Assembly (NCBI GenBank): GCA_026415325.1
Contig: JAOAHH010000164.1
Span: 1 to 32,089 of the forward strand
Length of the DNA stretch: 32,089 nucleotides
Direction: 5' to 3'
Origin: Thermodesulfobacteriota bacterium
GTDB lineage: Bacteria; Desulfobacterota; WTBG01; CAIYCZ01; CAIRTM01
Every line of letters starts with the position of its first letter. Position 1 is the first letter of the stretch. The notes under the pieces were generated by a model. That model did not search any database, was not told the DNA's origin, and worked only from the letters and a program-made list of their open reading frames with translations. The translations under genes and the position numbers were made by a program. This document shows positions 8,948 through 17,531 of this stretch, in pieces.

Positions 8948-11900
8948 TTATGGCAGGGAAGATTCACGGCTGTGGTCGCGGGCAATCAGCATATAGATGC
9001 AAGGGATAATAAACAAGGTGAACAGAGTGCCGATCGCCATGCCACCCACCAGCACAAGGCCGATAGAATTCCGTGCTGCTGCGCCTGCCCCGCTGACCAG
9101 TGTTAAGGGGAAGTGACCGGCAATGGTTGCAGCACTTATCATGAGAATCGGTCTGATACGGGTTTTGGCTGCTTCAATGACTGCAGTGCGTTTTGTAAGT
9201 CCCTCGCGCTGCAGCTTATTAGCAAACTCTACAATCAGAATGCCGTTTTTGGACACCAGTCCGATCAAAGTTACGAGCCCGACCTGGGAATAGATGTTGA
9301 GTGTTGTTGTCCAGCCAGCGGTGAAGAATGGAACGTTGGGTGCCGGAAGTTTTAAAAACATGAAGATCAAGGCACCAAACATGGCAAGCGGTACTGACCC
9401 TGCCAGAATTACGAACGGATCGCGAAAACTATTGAACTGGGCGGCAAGTACCAAAAAGATGAGCACGAGGGCAAGGGTAAACGCAGGGAGAAACTTGCGG
9501 CCTTCGGTCCGAAGTTGCCGTGATTCACCTTTATAATCGACGAGGTACCCTTGCGGCAGAATGGTTGCTGCTGTCTCCTCAAGGAACCGCAGTGCTTGAT
9601 CAAGCGGTACGTTTGCAACGCCGCTCAGGGTGACTGCATTGAGCTGCTGGAAGCGGTTCAGTGATCGCGGTACGGTTGTTGTTCGGACGTCGGCAACGGT
9701 GCTGAGCGGAATCAGACGGCCTGCCGGCCCTGAGATATAGATGGAATGCAATTGTTCGGGATTAAGCCTCTGGGAGCGAATGACATGGGGGATGACCTTG
9801 TAGCTTCGACCAGCAATGTTGAAGCGGTTCACATAGTTGCCACCGAGCAGTGCACCAATGTCCTGTCCGACCTTCTGCAGATCAAGGCCGATGTCAGCAA
9901 CTTTGTCACGGTCGATAATAATTTCTGCCTGAGGTTGGTCGATTTTTACATCAAGGAGCGGCGGGAAAGCAAACAAACCGCTCTGCATGGCAGCATCTTT
10001 CAGTTTTTGGGCAAAGGAAAGGATTTCCTCATGTTCGGCGGTGGACGCGATGACGAGCTCAACAGGAAACTCCCCTCCACCGGGCAGCGCTGCTGGAACG
10101 ATCGGCATGATGCGGATCCCCGGAATTGCGCGGAGCCGCTGCTGCACCTCGCGAAGAATCTCAACGGTTGTTCGGCTGCGTTTATCCCATGGTACGGTGA
10201 TAAGTCCTCCAAAGCCGCTTGTCGGAAAACTAATTGCAAAGGTGAAATCGGTTTCGGGGATTGACCGGAATATTTTGTCGGCAGCATCTGAAAAATGAGA
10301 TGTCAGCTCAAGGGTCGAGCTTCCCGGCGCATCTACGATGGTAAAGATTGCACCTTGATCTTCAAGCGGGGCAAGTTCAGAAGGCGCCATCAGGAAGAGA
10401 GGGATGGTGGCAAGGCTCAGCAGGATCCAGACACAATACACGGCAGGTCGTGCATCAAGCAAACGGTCAAGCACTCGGCCGTACAGCTCACGAAACCGTT
10501 TGAAATCGCGTTCGATCCTTCCGGCAAGCCCATGTTCGGTAATGCCTTTTCGCAGCATGTGTGCTGACATCATAGGTGACAGGGTGAGTGCTACAACACC
10601 GGAGATAATGACCGCACCGGATAGGGTAAAGGCAAATTCACGGAACAAGGCACCGGTCAGCCCGCCTTGGAGTCCGATCGGTGCATACACGGCAGCGAGC
10701 GTGATGGTCATCGCAATGACCGGGCCGACCAGCTCGCGCGCACCGCGGAGTGCCGCCTCACGGGGTGCCATGCCCTCACTGATATGCCGCTCGACGTTTT
10801 CGACCACCACGATGGCATCGTCCACGACGAGTCCAACCGACAATACAATGGCAAGCAGCGTGAGCAGGTTAATGGTGAAACCGAAGACCTGCATGAGGAA
10901 TACCCCACCAATCAACGAAATCGGGATTGCGACAATCGGGATCAGTACCGACCGCATCGAGCCTAAAAAAAGGAAGATTACCACCATAACGATGATCAGG
11001 GTATCGGTCAGCGTGGTGAGCACTTCACGGATTGCGGTATTGATATAATCGGTTGCATCGTAGGCAAAGCGCGCCTGCATGCCGCCCGGAAGATTGCGCT
11101 CGATCAGTTTCATCTCCTCACGCACCCGCCTTATAACGTCAAGGGTGTTTGCGGTGGGAAGTGGATAAATCGCCATGAAGACGGCGGTCTGTCCTGAAAG
11201 CCGCACATCGGCTTCATAATCCTCGGCACCGAGTGCGACCTGTGCGATATCTTCAAGCCGCACCAGTGCGCCGCCGTGTTCCTTGACAACGAGGCGTTTA
11301 AATTCCTCAACCGTATGCAGGTCGGTATTGGCAGTAAGATTAATCTGGAGGTATGACCCCTTTGTCTGTCCAACAGCTGCAAGATAATTATTGGCGGCAA
11401 GAGCCCGCCGAACCTCAGCTGGGCTGATATTCAGTGCTGCCATGCGCTCCGCATTCAGCCAGATGCGCATGGCGAAGGTGCGCGCTCCCAGCACTTCGGC
11501 GCGTTGGATGCCTTCGATGGCTGAAAGCCGCGGCTGCACGATGCGGATCAGATAATCGGTAATCTGGTTTTGATCAAGGATGTCGGACATAAAACTGAGG
11601 TAGGCCGCAGCAAACTGACTTTCTGCAGATTCCACATCGATAACCGGTACCTCAGCCTCAGGCGGCAGGTCTTGCCGTACCTGATCGACTTTTGAGCTGA
11701 TTTCGGCAAGTGCCTTGATCGGATCGTAGTTGAGTCTCAGGCGCACGATGATGGTCGAAACCCCTTGGCTGCTCTGCGACTGAATGTAATCGATACCGTC
11801 GGCTGCTGCAATTGCACGCTCAATCGGCGTGGTGATAAAGCCGCGCACCAGCTCGGCACTTGCACCGATATAAATGGTTCTGATGCGGACCGCAGAACTT

Positions 11901-12022
11901 TCGCTTTGGGGGAACTGGCGCACGTTGAGCGTGCGGATTGCCTGAATGCCGCCGATGATGATCAGCAGATTGATCACCAGCGCGAGCACCGGTCTGCGTA
12001 TGAAGATATCGGTCAAAGTCAT
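8948..12022 (-). CDS. RND efflux pump, HAE1 (AcrB/MexB) family, inner-membrane permease
   Basis: A 1024-residue proton-driven pump subunit, the usual AcrB length. It begins IFIRRPVLALVINLL (first membrane helix) and has two large periplasmic loops. The TM4 proton-relay pair is Asp401-Asp402 (VGLVVDDAIVVVENVERH), and the TM10 lysine is present in GLVSKNGILIVEFAN. C-terminal helices follow (GLVLVGGMAIGTLFTLF). It starts 6 bp after the stop of the adaptor gene, so the two form an operon (adaptor first). No outer-membrane factor is encoded in this operon; the TolC-like protein at 26274-27617 is a candidate partner. HAE1 pumps expel amphiphilic drugs, detergents or metabolites, but specificity cannot be read from sequence. 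Confidence 0.95.
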   Translation of the reverse strand: MTLTDIFIRRPVLALVINLLIIIGGIQAIRTLNVRQFPQSESSAVRIRTIYIGASAELVRGFITTPIERAIAAADGIDYIQSQSSQGVSTIIVRLRLNYDPIKALAEISSKVDQVRQDLPPEAEVPVIDVESAESQFAAAYLSFMSDILDQNQITDYLIRIVQPRLSAIEGIQRAEVLGARTFAMRIWLNAERMAALNISPAEVRRALAANNYLAAVGQTKGSYLQINLTANTDLHTVEEFKRLVVKEHGGALVRLEDIAQVALGAEDYEADVRLSGQTAVFMAIYPLPTANTLDVIRRVREEMKLIERNLPGGMQARFAYDATDYINTAIREVLTTLTDTLIIVMVVIFLFLGSMRSVLIPIVAIPISLIGGVFLMQVFGFTINLLTLLAIVLSVGLVVDDAIVVVENVERHISEGMAPREAALRGARELVGPVIAMTITLAAVYAPIGLQGGLTGALFREFAFTLSGAVIISGVVALTLSPMMSAHMLRKGITEHGLAGRIERDFKRFRELYGRVLDRLLDARPAVYCVWILLSLATIPLFLMAPSELAPLEDQGAIFTIVDAPGSSTLELTSHFSDAADKIFRSIPETDFTFAISFPTSGFGGLITVPWDKRSRTTVEILREVQQRLRAIPGIRIMPIVPAALPGGGEFPVELVIASTAEHEEILSFAQKLKDAAMQSGLFAFPPLLDVKIDQPQAEIIIDRDKVADIGLDLQKVGQDIGALLGGNYVNRFNIAGRSYKVIPHVIRSQRLNPEQLHSIYISGPAGRLIPLSTVADVRTTTVPRSLNRFQQLNAVTLSGVANVPLDQALRFLEETAATILPQGYLVDYKGESRQLRTEGRKFLPAFTLALVLIFLVLAAQFNSFRDPFVILAGSVPLAMFGALIFMFLKLPAPNVPFFTAGWTTTLNIYSQVGLVTLIGLVSKNGILIVEFANKLQREGLTKRTAVIEAAKTRIRPILMISAATIAGHFPLTLVSGAGAAARNSIGLVLVGGMAIGTLFTLFIIPCIYMLIARDHSRESSLP

Positions 12023-12028
12023 GATAGG

Positions 12029-13153
12029 TTACCGATTAGGAGGAGCAGGAGACAGGGTGAATGTAGGCGTGAGCGTATTGTCCACCGTGACCGGCTGATC
12101 GTTGCGCAGCTTAAACACACCCGTGCTGACAATAATGTCGCCCGGCTTGAGGCCTGCGGTTATTGCAACAAAATCACCGCGCCGCATACCGAGCCGCACA
12201 AACTGCTGGCGCACGATTTTTTCTGCGGCACCGCCTTCCTGTGTCGTGCGCTCTTCAACAATAAACACCGAATCACTATAAGGAGCATTGAGCACTGCAG
12301 TTGCCGGAACTGCAAGCACGCGTTCCTGCTCGGGCAGCACCACGGTTACCGAAACAAACATACCGGGTCGGAACAGCAAATCAGGATTATGGACGGTTGC
12401 CTGAACCGCAACGGTTCGGGTCGCGGCGTCGATCTCCGGATTAATTGCGGTTATCGTTCCTTCGATGCTGCGGTCAGGCAGTGCGTCGGATTGGATGCGT
12501 ACCCGCAGGCCGGTGCGGATGCGGGAAAGCTGCTGCTGCGGCAGCGAAAAGTTTACATAGAGCGGATCGAGGGATTGCAGGGATACAAGGGCATCGCCAG
12601 GACTGAGCATCTGCCCGACACTAATCTGACGGATGCCGACCTGTCCGGTAAAAGGTGCGCGGATTGTCTTCTTGGAAACGAGAGCACGCAGGTTGTCAAC
12701 CTGTGCGCTTGCCTGCTTATACTGTGCCTGTGCAGTGTCAAAATCTGATTGCGCGATCGTACCCTCAGCAAGAAGTTTTTTGGAGCGCTCAAAGGTAAGA
12801 CGCGCAAGCTCAGCAGATGCCTCTGCAGCACGGAGCTGGGCACTTTCTGCACTGATGTCCTGCTGCACAAGGAGCACTCCCTGCTGGACAATACTGCCCG
12901 GCTCAAAGGCAATTTCGGCCACTTTGCCGGTCAGCTCGGCAGCGATCGTAGTGCCCTGCATTGCAACCACCGAGCCAACCGCGGTCAGCACCGACTCCCA
13001 TGTCTCTTCTCTGACCTGAAAAGTGGTGACGGTTTCCGGCGGTTGTTGGCGGCTCATGGCCATCATGGTGCTGACCTGCATCCATTTGATGAGGGCAAGA
13101 ATACCCAGGAGCAACATGCATCCAAGGAGGGCAAAAGCAATTTTTTTCTTCAT
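12029..13153 (-). CDS. RND efflux periplasmic adaptor (membrane fusion protein, HlyD/AcrA family)
   Basis: This 374-residue adaptor starts at the ATG at 13153 (MKKKIAFALLGCML), which has AAGGTGA about 10 bases upstream; an in-frame start at 13195 lacks such support. After one N-terminal membrane anchor come a first lipoyl half (GSVVAMQGTTIAAELTGKV, FEPGSIVQQGVLL), an alpha-helical hairpin (AQLRAAEASAELARLTFERS), a second lipoyl half (TIRAPFTGQVGIRQISVG) and a beta-barrel (RSIEGTITAINPEIDAATRTV). This order is standard for adaptors linking an RND pump to an outer-membrane channel. Cys11 lies inside the hydrophobic stretch, so lipid anchoring is not clearly indicated. It is the first gene of the pump operon and is preceded by a good promoter and dyad. 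Confidence 0.93.
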   Translation of the reverse strand: MKKKIAFALLGCMLLLGILALIKWMQVSTMMAMSRQQPPETVTTFQVREETWESVLTAVGSVVAMQGTTIAAELTGKVAEIAFEPGSIVQQGVLLVQQDISAESAQLRAAEASAELARLTFERSKKLLAEGTIAQSDFDTAQAQYKQASAQVDNLRALVSKKTIRAPFTGQVGIRQISVGQMLSPGDALVSLQSLDPLYVNFSLPQQQLSRIRTGLRVRIQSDALPDRSIEGTITAINPEIDAATRTVAVQATVHNPDLLFRPGMFVSVTVVLPEQERVLAVPATAVLNAPYSDSVFIVEERTTQEGGAAEKIVRQQFVRLGMRRGDFVAITAGLKPGDIIVSTGVFKLRNDQPVTVDNTLTPTFTLSPAPPNR

Positions 13154-13186
13154 GGCAGCAGGTTCACCTTTCCATAAGGGAAAAGA

Positions 13187-13210
13187 GCTAATCATTGATA
13201 TATGATTAGC
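13187..13210. promoter_or_regulatory. Perfect 9-bp inverted repeat, candidate operator of the adaptor-RND operon
   Basis: Arms GCTAATCAT and ATGATTAGC are exact reverse complements around a 6-bp AT-rich spacer. The element lies 34 bp upstream of the adaptor start and about 10 bp downstream of the predicted transcription start. Its size and place fit a dimeric repressor of the TetR or MarR kind, common for pump operons. No such regulator gene is adjacent. Confidence 0.5.
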
Positions 13211-13227
13211 ACGCTACTATTTATGTA

Positions 13228-13256
13228 TATATACTTTTAATGAGCGAAATATGCAA
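13228..13256 (-). promoter_or_regulatory. Putative sigma-70-type promoter of the adaptor-RND operon
   Basis: On the minus strand, TTGCAT (13251-13256), exactly 17 bp, then TATATA (13228-13233). The predicted start near 13221 places the dyad at 13187-13210 early in the transcript. The rest of the 271-bp gap (13154-13424) is AT-rich, with no gene and no convincing terminator for the lipoprotein gene ending at 13425. Confidence 0.5.
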
Positions 13257-13424
13257 GGGCAAGCAATAAAAAAACGCAGGGAAAAAGTGAGAAACGTCAA
13301 ACGTTATATGTATATGCACTATATGGTTTTAAGGTCTAATAAGGCGCGACTTTTTTTCAAAAAGCTACGAGACACATATTGCGATCCCTGCTCTTTAAGC
13401 GACGACCCGAAGGTCAATGCGAGC

Positions 13425-15536
13425 TTACCGGGAAACAGATATGCTCAGTATCAGCTCAATTTTTTTGCGCGCTATCTGCGCGCTTGCCCGTGCGGCGATG
13501 TTTCCTTGGAACGTTCCTTCGGATTCGGCAAGATCGATCAACGCTTCGCTGACCGCCACGCTTTCGACGCCGATGCCGTTTTCGGCAAGAAGCGCATACA
13601 TAAAATTCGCCGTATCACTTGTATCAAGGGTGCAGTGGATTCCTTCGGATGCCACCGTTCCCTGTCCGCGGATGCCTGCGGAGTGTAATAATATGCCATC
13701 CTTATGGGCGACCAGCTTATCCGAAAATGGAAGGCTGAGTGTGATGTCGCTGCCGGAAACGGAGACAGTACCGGTAAGTGATTTAGGAATTGCTTTACCA
13801 GTCATCATGATCATCCGGTCTTCGAGAAGCTGGGCGGCTGCGGTCTTGAGGTAATGCACTGCTGCCGGGCAGGTGCTTTTCTTACTGAGCGTTGTTTCGC
13901 TGATGATGAGCCGGGTGTTGCCGAGTTGTACCTCTGTTCTGTCGCGAGTATCCCGCACAAAGACGTCCGGATTATCAATATCAATCTCTTCGATTGCAAA
14001 CTGCCGCATGTCTTGATAGGTCTGACGCGACTCCCAGAACCAATCCACCGGGTATATGACAATATACTCATATCCTTCGTTTATCCAGTTTTCAATTTGT
14101 TTTCCGAGCCGTTGGACGCCGTCAGCCGGTGCGTAGGATCCCTCGATATAGCTGATAGTGAAGGCAGCATTCCCATCATACAAGGCGGACATGCATTGGG
14201 TGAAGTAACCGGTGAGATGCTCATTTAGTTGCTTTGTGGAAAGCCTGAGCACATCATACATTCTCCCCGACATGCTGCTGCCGTGTTCGACAAAGATGAT
14301 GCCGATTTTCTTTTCAGATGGAAGCTGTGATGTCTGTATCGTATCACGGATTCCGAGGAAGAGCGAACGCAGGAAATTATCATAGTGCATAAGCTGCATC
14401 TGATTTGTGGTTATCGCGCCTATGCGGACTGATGTGCCAAGTTCGCGGTTCAGTTCGTCAACTGTTTTCTGATAATATGGCCACGAGCCTACGGACATTT
14501 CGAAATCGTTGGTTTTGAGATAAAAATCATATATGAGGACGCAAGTAGCACCTGCAGAAATAGCACTTCGCAGTCTCTTTTTCAAAAGGTTTTCCGGTTC
14601 GGCATTGCGGATGGGTTTTCTGAATCCGAAATAACTCTGGTGCTCAAGCGTTGCGTTGTAGGTGTCTGCAATGATTTGGCCGATTTCATCATAGAATGCA
14701 AAGGCCACGGGTTCTGTTTTAACAGAGCCGTATTGTGTATAAGACCGCACATTGTCAAACGCCGTGTTTTCCCAGATGTCAGGAATGCCGTTCGGTTCTT
14801 TTATTTCGAAAAACGGGGTTTGAAGGCAAATCGTTCCCTTGTTCCATCGCGGCACCCCGGTTACCGGTTCGCCCATCATATCAACAAGACCATCCGATGC
14901 AACGCTTCCTTTGGCAAGGGGTTGTGAAGGATCCATAACAAGAGTCGTTTCATCGGAAAAGCACATTTCGGGGATATTGCCGACTTCGCGAAGGTGCTCC
15001 ATCAAATTTGTTGCAAAGATAAGGTGCGGTATAATCTGCTCAACGGTCCATGTGCCGGTAAGTTCCCCTGAATACGGCTCAGTTTCAGCACCGAAGACGA
15101 TAAGCGGACGTGAGAGATCAAGTTCGCCGTTGTTGATCATCAAACCGCGAAATTTGGGTACGATGCCGTAGGGGTTGTAGTGGAGGGATTGAATGTTGAT
15201 TTCGTTCCCGGCACCGTCTATGGGGACTGCTCGATAAGAGACAAATCCATCCCGAATGGTTGTTGTGTCAAAGGAAACCTCATATGACGGAGGATAGCCC
15301 ATGATTACGAGAGGATCGTCGTTGTCGGCCATTCTCAACTCATATCGCATTGCTGCTGCCACCGGCGCTCCATCGCCTTTGACTGATGCCTTCAAAATAA
15401 CCGTACCCGATATTTCATCACAACCCATCGGGCTTTCATACGCTATGCGTATAGCGGTTTCTGGATCAAAGCTCTGTGTGCATCCTCCGCATATGACGGC
15501 AATGCACATAGCACATCCTATGAATCTCCTTTGCAT
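13425..15536 (-). CDS. Probable lipoprotein with a ferrochelatase/CbiX-like segment
   Basis: The ATG at 15536 (703 aa) is chosen over an in-frame start at 15629 because GGGAAGG lies 5 bases upstream and it gives a signal peptide: MQRR, then FIGCAMCIAVI, then CGGC with Cys19 as likely lipid attachment site. Residues 25-110 look like a beta-sandwich. Residues about 320-580 resemble the class II chelatase fold: IGIIFVEHGSSMSGRMYD (His418) is like the CbiX/ferrochelatase active-site strand, and YIVIYPVDWFWESRQTY (491-507, Glu502) resembles their second catalytic strand. Class II chelatases insert Fe, Co or Ni into tetrapyrroles. An exported lipid-anchored member with extra domains is unusual. It is the last gene of the six-gene cluster. 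The chelatase relation is inferred from short motifs, and metal insertion is not claimed. Confidence 0.78.
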   Translation of the reverse strand: MQRRFIGCAMCIAVICGGCTQSFDPETAIRIAYESPMGCDEISGTVILKASVKGDGAPVAAAMRYELRMADNDDPLVIMGYPPSYEVSFDTTTIRDGFVSYRAVPIDGAGNEINIQSLHYNPYGIVPKFRGLMINNGELDLSRPLIVFGAETEPYSGELTGTWTVEQIIPHLIFATNLMEHLREVGNIPEMCFSDETTLVMDPSQPLAKGSVASDGLVDMMGEPVTGVPRWNKGTICLQTPFFEIKEPNGIPDIWENTAFDNVRSYTQYGSVKTEPVAFAFYDEIGQIIADTYNATLEHQSYFGFRKPIRNAEPENLLKKRLRSAISAGATCVLIYDFYLKTNDFEMSVGSWPYYQKTVDELNRELGTSVRIGAITTNQMQLMHYDNFLRSLFLGIRDTIQTSQLPSEKKIGIIFVEHGSSMSGRMYDVLRLSTKQLNEHLTGYFTQCMSALYDGNAAFTISYIEGSYAPADGVQRLGKQIENWINEGYEYIVIYPVDWFWESRQTYQDMRQFAIEEIDIDNPDVFVRDTRDRTEVQLGNTRLIISETTLSKKSTCPAAVHYLKTAAAQLLEDRMIMMTGKAIPKSLTGTVSVSGSDITLSLPFSDKLVAHKDGILLHSAGIRGQGTVASEGIHCTLDTSDTANFMYALLAENGIGVESVAVSEALIDLAESEGTFQGNIAARASAQIARKKIELILSISVSR

Positions 15537-15572
15537 GCGTACCTTCCCGGCAGGTTGTGTGCGAAAGTGTAG

Positions 15573-15607
15573 CCCGTGAAGCGTTAAGCGTAAAGCACAA
15601 AGCAACT
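15573..15607 (+). repeat. Short intergenic repeat-like element (GAAGCGTTAAGCGTAAAGC type)
   Basis: The 162-bp gap between the hydrolase and the chelatase-like lipoprotein contains a stuttering GCGTTAAGCGTAAAGC stretch. A related sequence (GAAGCGTAAGGGGCAC) occurs in the next gap, at 16518-16533, on the opposite strand. It looks like a small dispersed intergenic repeat family rather than a regulatory site. Confidence 0.35.
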
Positions 15608-15698
15608 CACGATCCATAAAGTCATACAATAGAGCGCGGCAGTCAAGACAAGCACAACTAATGTCGCTACCGAAAAATTAAAACAATATAAGCGTGAC

Positions 15699-16457
15699 TT
15701 ATAGTCCTGACAAAAACCCGACCGTTGCTTCGATAATCTGCCGCTGCTGTTCTTCTCTGCTGATCAATGCTGGATTGTCGTGCTCCTGATACGGTTCAGG
15801 GGATGTGTCGTAGTAGCCGAATTGAGTGTGATTGCCGCCCTCAATCCTTACAAATTCGGTATCCGGCGGAAGCTGCCGCGCGCCTGCCTCAATTTCATCG
15901 GGATACCCATCCTCTGAACCGTAAATCGAAATGGCTTTGAGTGGTTTGTGCCTGAGATTAAAGAGGAAGGATGGCCATGATGCCCAGAGAATGACGCCGT
16001 CAACTTCCCAGGTAAACCGTTGCGCAAACTTACAGGCAAACGACCCTCCCATGGAGTGGCCGCCAACAGCCCATGTGTTTATATTGTTGTACCGCATAAT
16101 AATTGTATGCGCACGCGCCCAGCCTCCCATGGCAAGATCATCGGGCATGCCTGCGATTACCGTGAGATATCCTGCCCGTGCAATGGAACGGGCTGTCGGC
16201 GCATAAGAGCGGGCGTCTACTTTACCGCCCGGATAGATGACAAAACCTTTTTCGGGTGCTGTCCTGGTCGGTTCAAAAGCATAATACACGGGGTTGTCAA
16301 GCGGTAAGGGGAAGCGGCCGACGGTGACCGTCACTTCGTTGTCTGACTGAAGTGCATCGAGCGCCTCTGGAAGCGGAGGATAGCTGTCCCGGGCGTGTAC
16401 GGTAATCGGCAGGAATATGATTGCAAGTATACAAACAGCATATCGTATTGTTTTCAT
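15699..16457 (-). CDS. Exported alpha/beta hydrolase
   Basis: A 252-residue protein with a clear Sec signal peptide (MKTIRYAVCILAIIFLPITVHA, cleavage after about residue 22). The core is an alpha/beta hydrolase: strand VIYPGGKVD (oxyanion region), nucleophile elbow GGHSMGGSF with Ser135, acid GSEDGY with Asp183, and GGNHTQFG with His210. The pattern fits the abhydrolase_5 (PF12695) type; such enzymes act as esterases, lipases or lactonases. The start has GGAGT 6 bases upstream. It lies 94 bp downstream of the flavin-reductase-like gene. The predicted periplasmic site suggests it acts on an incoming or outgoing ester-containing compound of the cluster, which is inference. Confidence 0.9.
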   Translation of the reverse strand: MKTIRYAVCILAIIFLPITVHARDSYPPLPEALDALQSDNEVTVTVGRFPLPLDNPVYYAFEPTRTAPEKGFVIYPGGKVDARSYAPTARSIARAGYLTVIAGMPDDLAMGGWARAHTIIMRYNNINTWAVGGHSMGGSFACKFAQRFTWEVDGVILWASWPSFLFNLRHKPLKAISIYGSEDGYPDEIEAGARQLPPDTEFVRIEGGNHTQFGYYDTSPEPYQEHDNPALISREEQQRQIIEATVGFLSGL

Positions 16458-16496
16458 AGAAGTACTCCATGTGCAAGGAGTGAAATGTGATGAATG

Positions 16497-16545
16497 AAGC
16501 GTGCCGTGAAAAAAGTTGTGCCCCTTACGCTTCGCGGCGTGCTCT
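16497..16545 (-). repeat. Short intergenic repeat-like element, second copy
   Basis: On the minus strand this holds CGCGAAGCGTAAGGGGCAC, similar to the element at 15573-15607 (shared GAAGCG, TAAG and CACAA blocks) but in opposite orientation. It fills the gap between the flavin-reductase-like gene and the hydrolase gene. Confidence 0.35.
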
Positions 16546-16551
16546 GTAATG

Positions 16552-17415
16552 CTATTTTTTCTCCCCTGACCGTTTGTTTCTGACCGTATCCATGAACTCT
16601 GGGGTGATGACGGTGATCCCCGCCTTTTTTGCCTCGGCTACTACGCCCGCAATAACCTGATTGAGAAAGATGCGCGGCACCTTTACGATTTTTTCACAGG
16701 CTGCATCCTCCCAAGTTATATCAGGATCAAAGCGGGTACAGGCATACTTGACGGTTTCAACAGCATTGCCTTTCTCTTTTGGGATTGGAATCGCGTACGG
16801 CCGGGAGTGTTTGGCAAACCAAAACCGTACATTGTCACGGTATCCGAAATCGATCGGCATGCGGGGAAATCCTTTGCCTTTGAAGAGACAATCGCGCCAT
16901 TTTTTCTTCATCAGAATTTTATCGATACGCAGCAGAAAGTGATATTCGATAAGATCCTCGCGAGGCTTCAAGGGATAGGAATCATCCCAGGTGCATTCAA
17001 AAATCTGAAACGCTTCTTTGACGAGCTGCGGATATTGTTGTGTATTTTGTGAACCTGCACGCGTTGAAGGAATGAGCGTGAAGATGCTGTTTTTCATCTT
17101 CTCTTCGGTTGTTTCGCCGGGATAGCCGAGCATCACGCAGTTTTTCATATATTTTTTCTTGTGGGGTATAAAATTGAGTGCGCAGACCTTTGTGCGAACG
17201 ATGTTCTGCGCCGTATTGCTGGTGCCGCGTGCAATGAGCATCATGGCATGACCGCGTCCGCCGGTGATCATGTGGGGAAAACACAACGAGTAAGGACCAA
17301 GGTTTGTCTGTCCTGATTCAGCAAGGGTGCTCACCAGCACGACCGGCATGGGGAAAAAACTTGATGTCTGATAAAAGTTATCTAAAATTCGTACAGCAAC
17401 AAAATCATCGCCCAT
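16552..17415 (-). CDS. Flavin reductase-like (FMN-binding split-barrel) protein
   Basis: The ATG at 17415 (287 aa) has GAAGGA 7 bases upstream; the in-frame ATG at 17535 would add 40 residues read from a repeat element. The N-terminal half has the flavin-reductase-like pattern: FFPMPVVLVSTL, then GQTNLGPYSLCFPHMI, MLIARGTSNTAQNIVRTKVCALNFI (dT-x-x-Ni type), and a YPGETTEEKMKNS segment. Family members (PF01613) bind FMN and either supply reduced flavin to partner oxygenases or act directly. The C-terminal half (from about residue 150) is less typical and longer than in small flavin reductases. It sits between the DUF1329 gene and the hydrolase in a same-strand cluster that begins with a flavoenzyme. 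No signal peptide, so cytoplasmic. Confidence 0.8.
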   Translation of the reverse strand: MGDDFVAVRILDNFYQTSSFFPMPVVLVSTLAESGQTNLGPYSLCFPHMITGGRGHAMMLIARGTSNTAQNIVRTKVCALNFIPHKKKYMKNCVMLGYPGETTEEKMKNSIFTLIPSTRAGSQNTQQYPQLVKEAFQIFECTWDDSYPLKPREDLIEYHFLLRIDKILMKKKWRDCLFKGKGFPRMPIDFGYRDNVRFWFAKHSRPYAIPIPKEKGNAVETVKYACTRFDPDITWEDAACEKIVKVPRIFLNQVIAGVVAEAKKAGITVITPEFMDTVRNKRSGEKK

Positions 17416-17445
17416 ATATGTATCCTTCCATCGAAATGAAGAAAA

Positions 17446-17522
17446 CAGAAGGCAAAAATCAGAAGTCAGGAGATAACCTTGATTGCGAATGGTGAGTTCT
17501 GGCTGCTGATTTCTTCCTTCTG
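17446..17522. repeat. Imperfect 20-bp inverted repeat in the gap after the DUF1329 gene
   Basis: The arms at 17446-17465 and 17503-17522 pair at 17 of 20 positions (CAGAAGG at one end, CCTTCTG at the other) around a 37-base loop. The CAGAAGTCAGGAG-type wording resembles low-complexity intergenic repeats. It could form an RNA hairpin between the two genes or be a remnant repeat. It is not followed by a T-run, so an intrinsic terminator is unlikely. Confidence 0.4.
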
Positions 17523-17531
17523 TCTCCTTTT

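Noticed and set aside
11765-12748. Plus-strand open frame of 327 codons
   Set aside because: Antisense to the N-terminus of the RND pump and most of the adaptor, both of which have clear conserved motifs.
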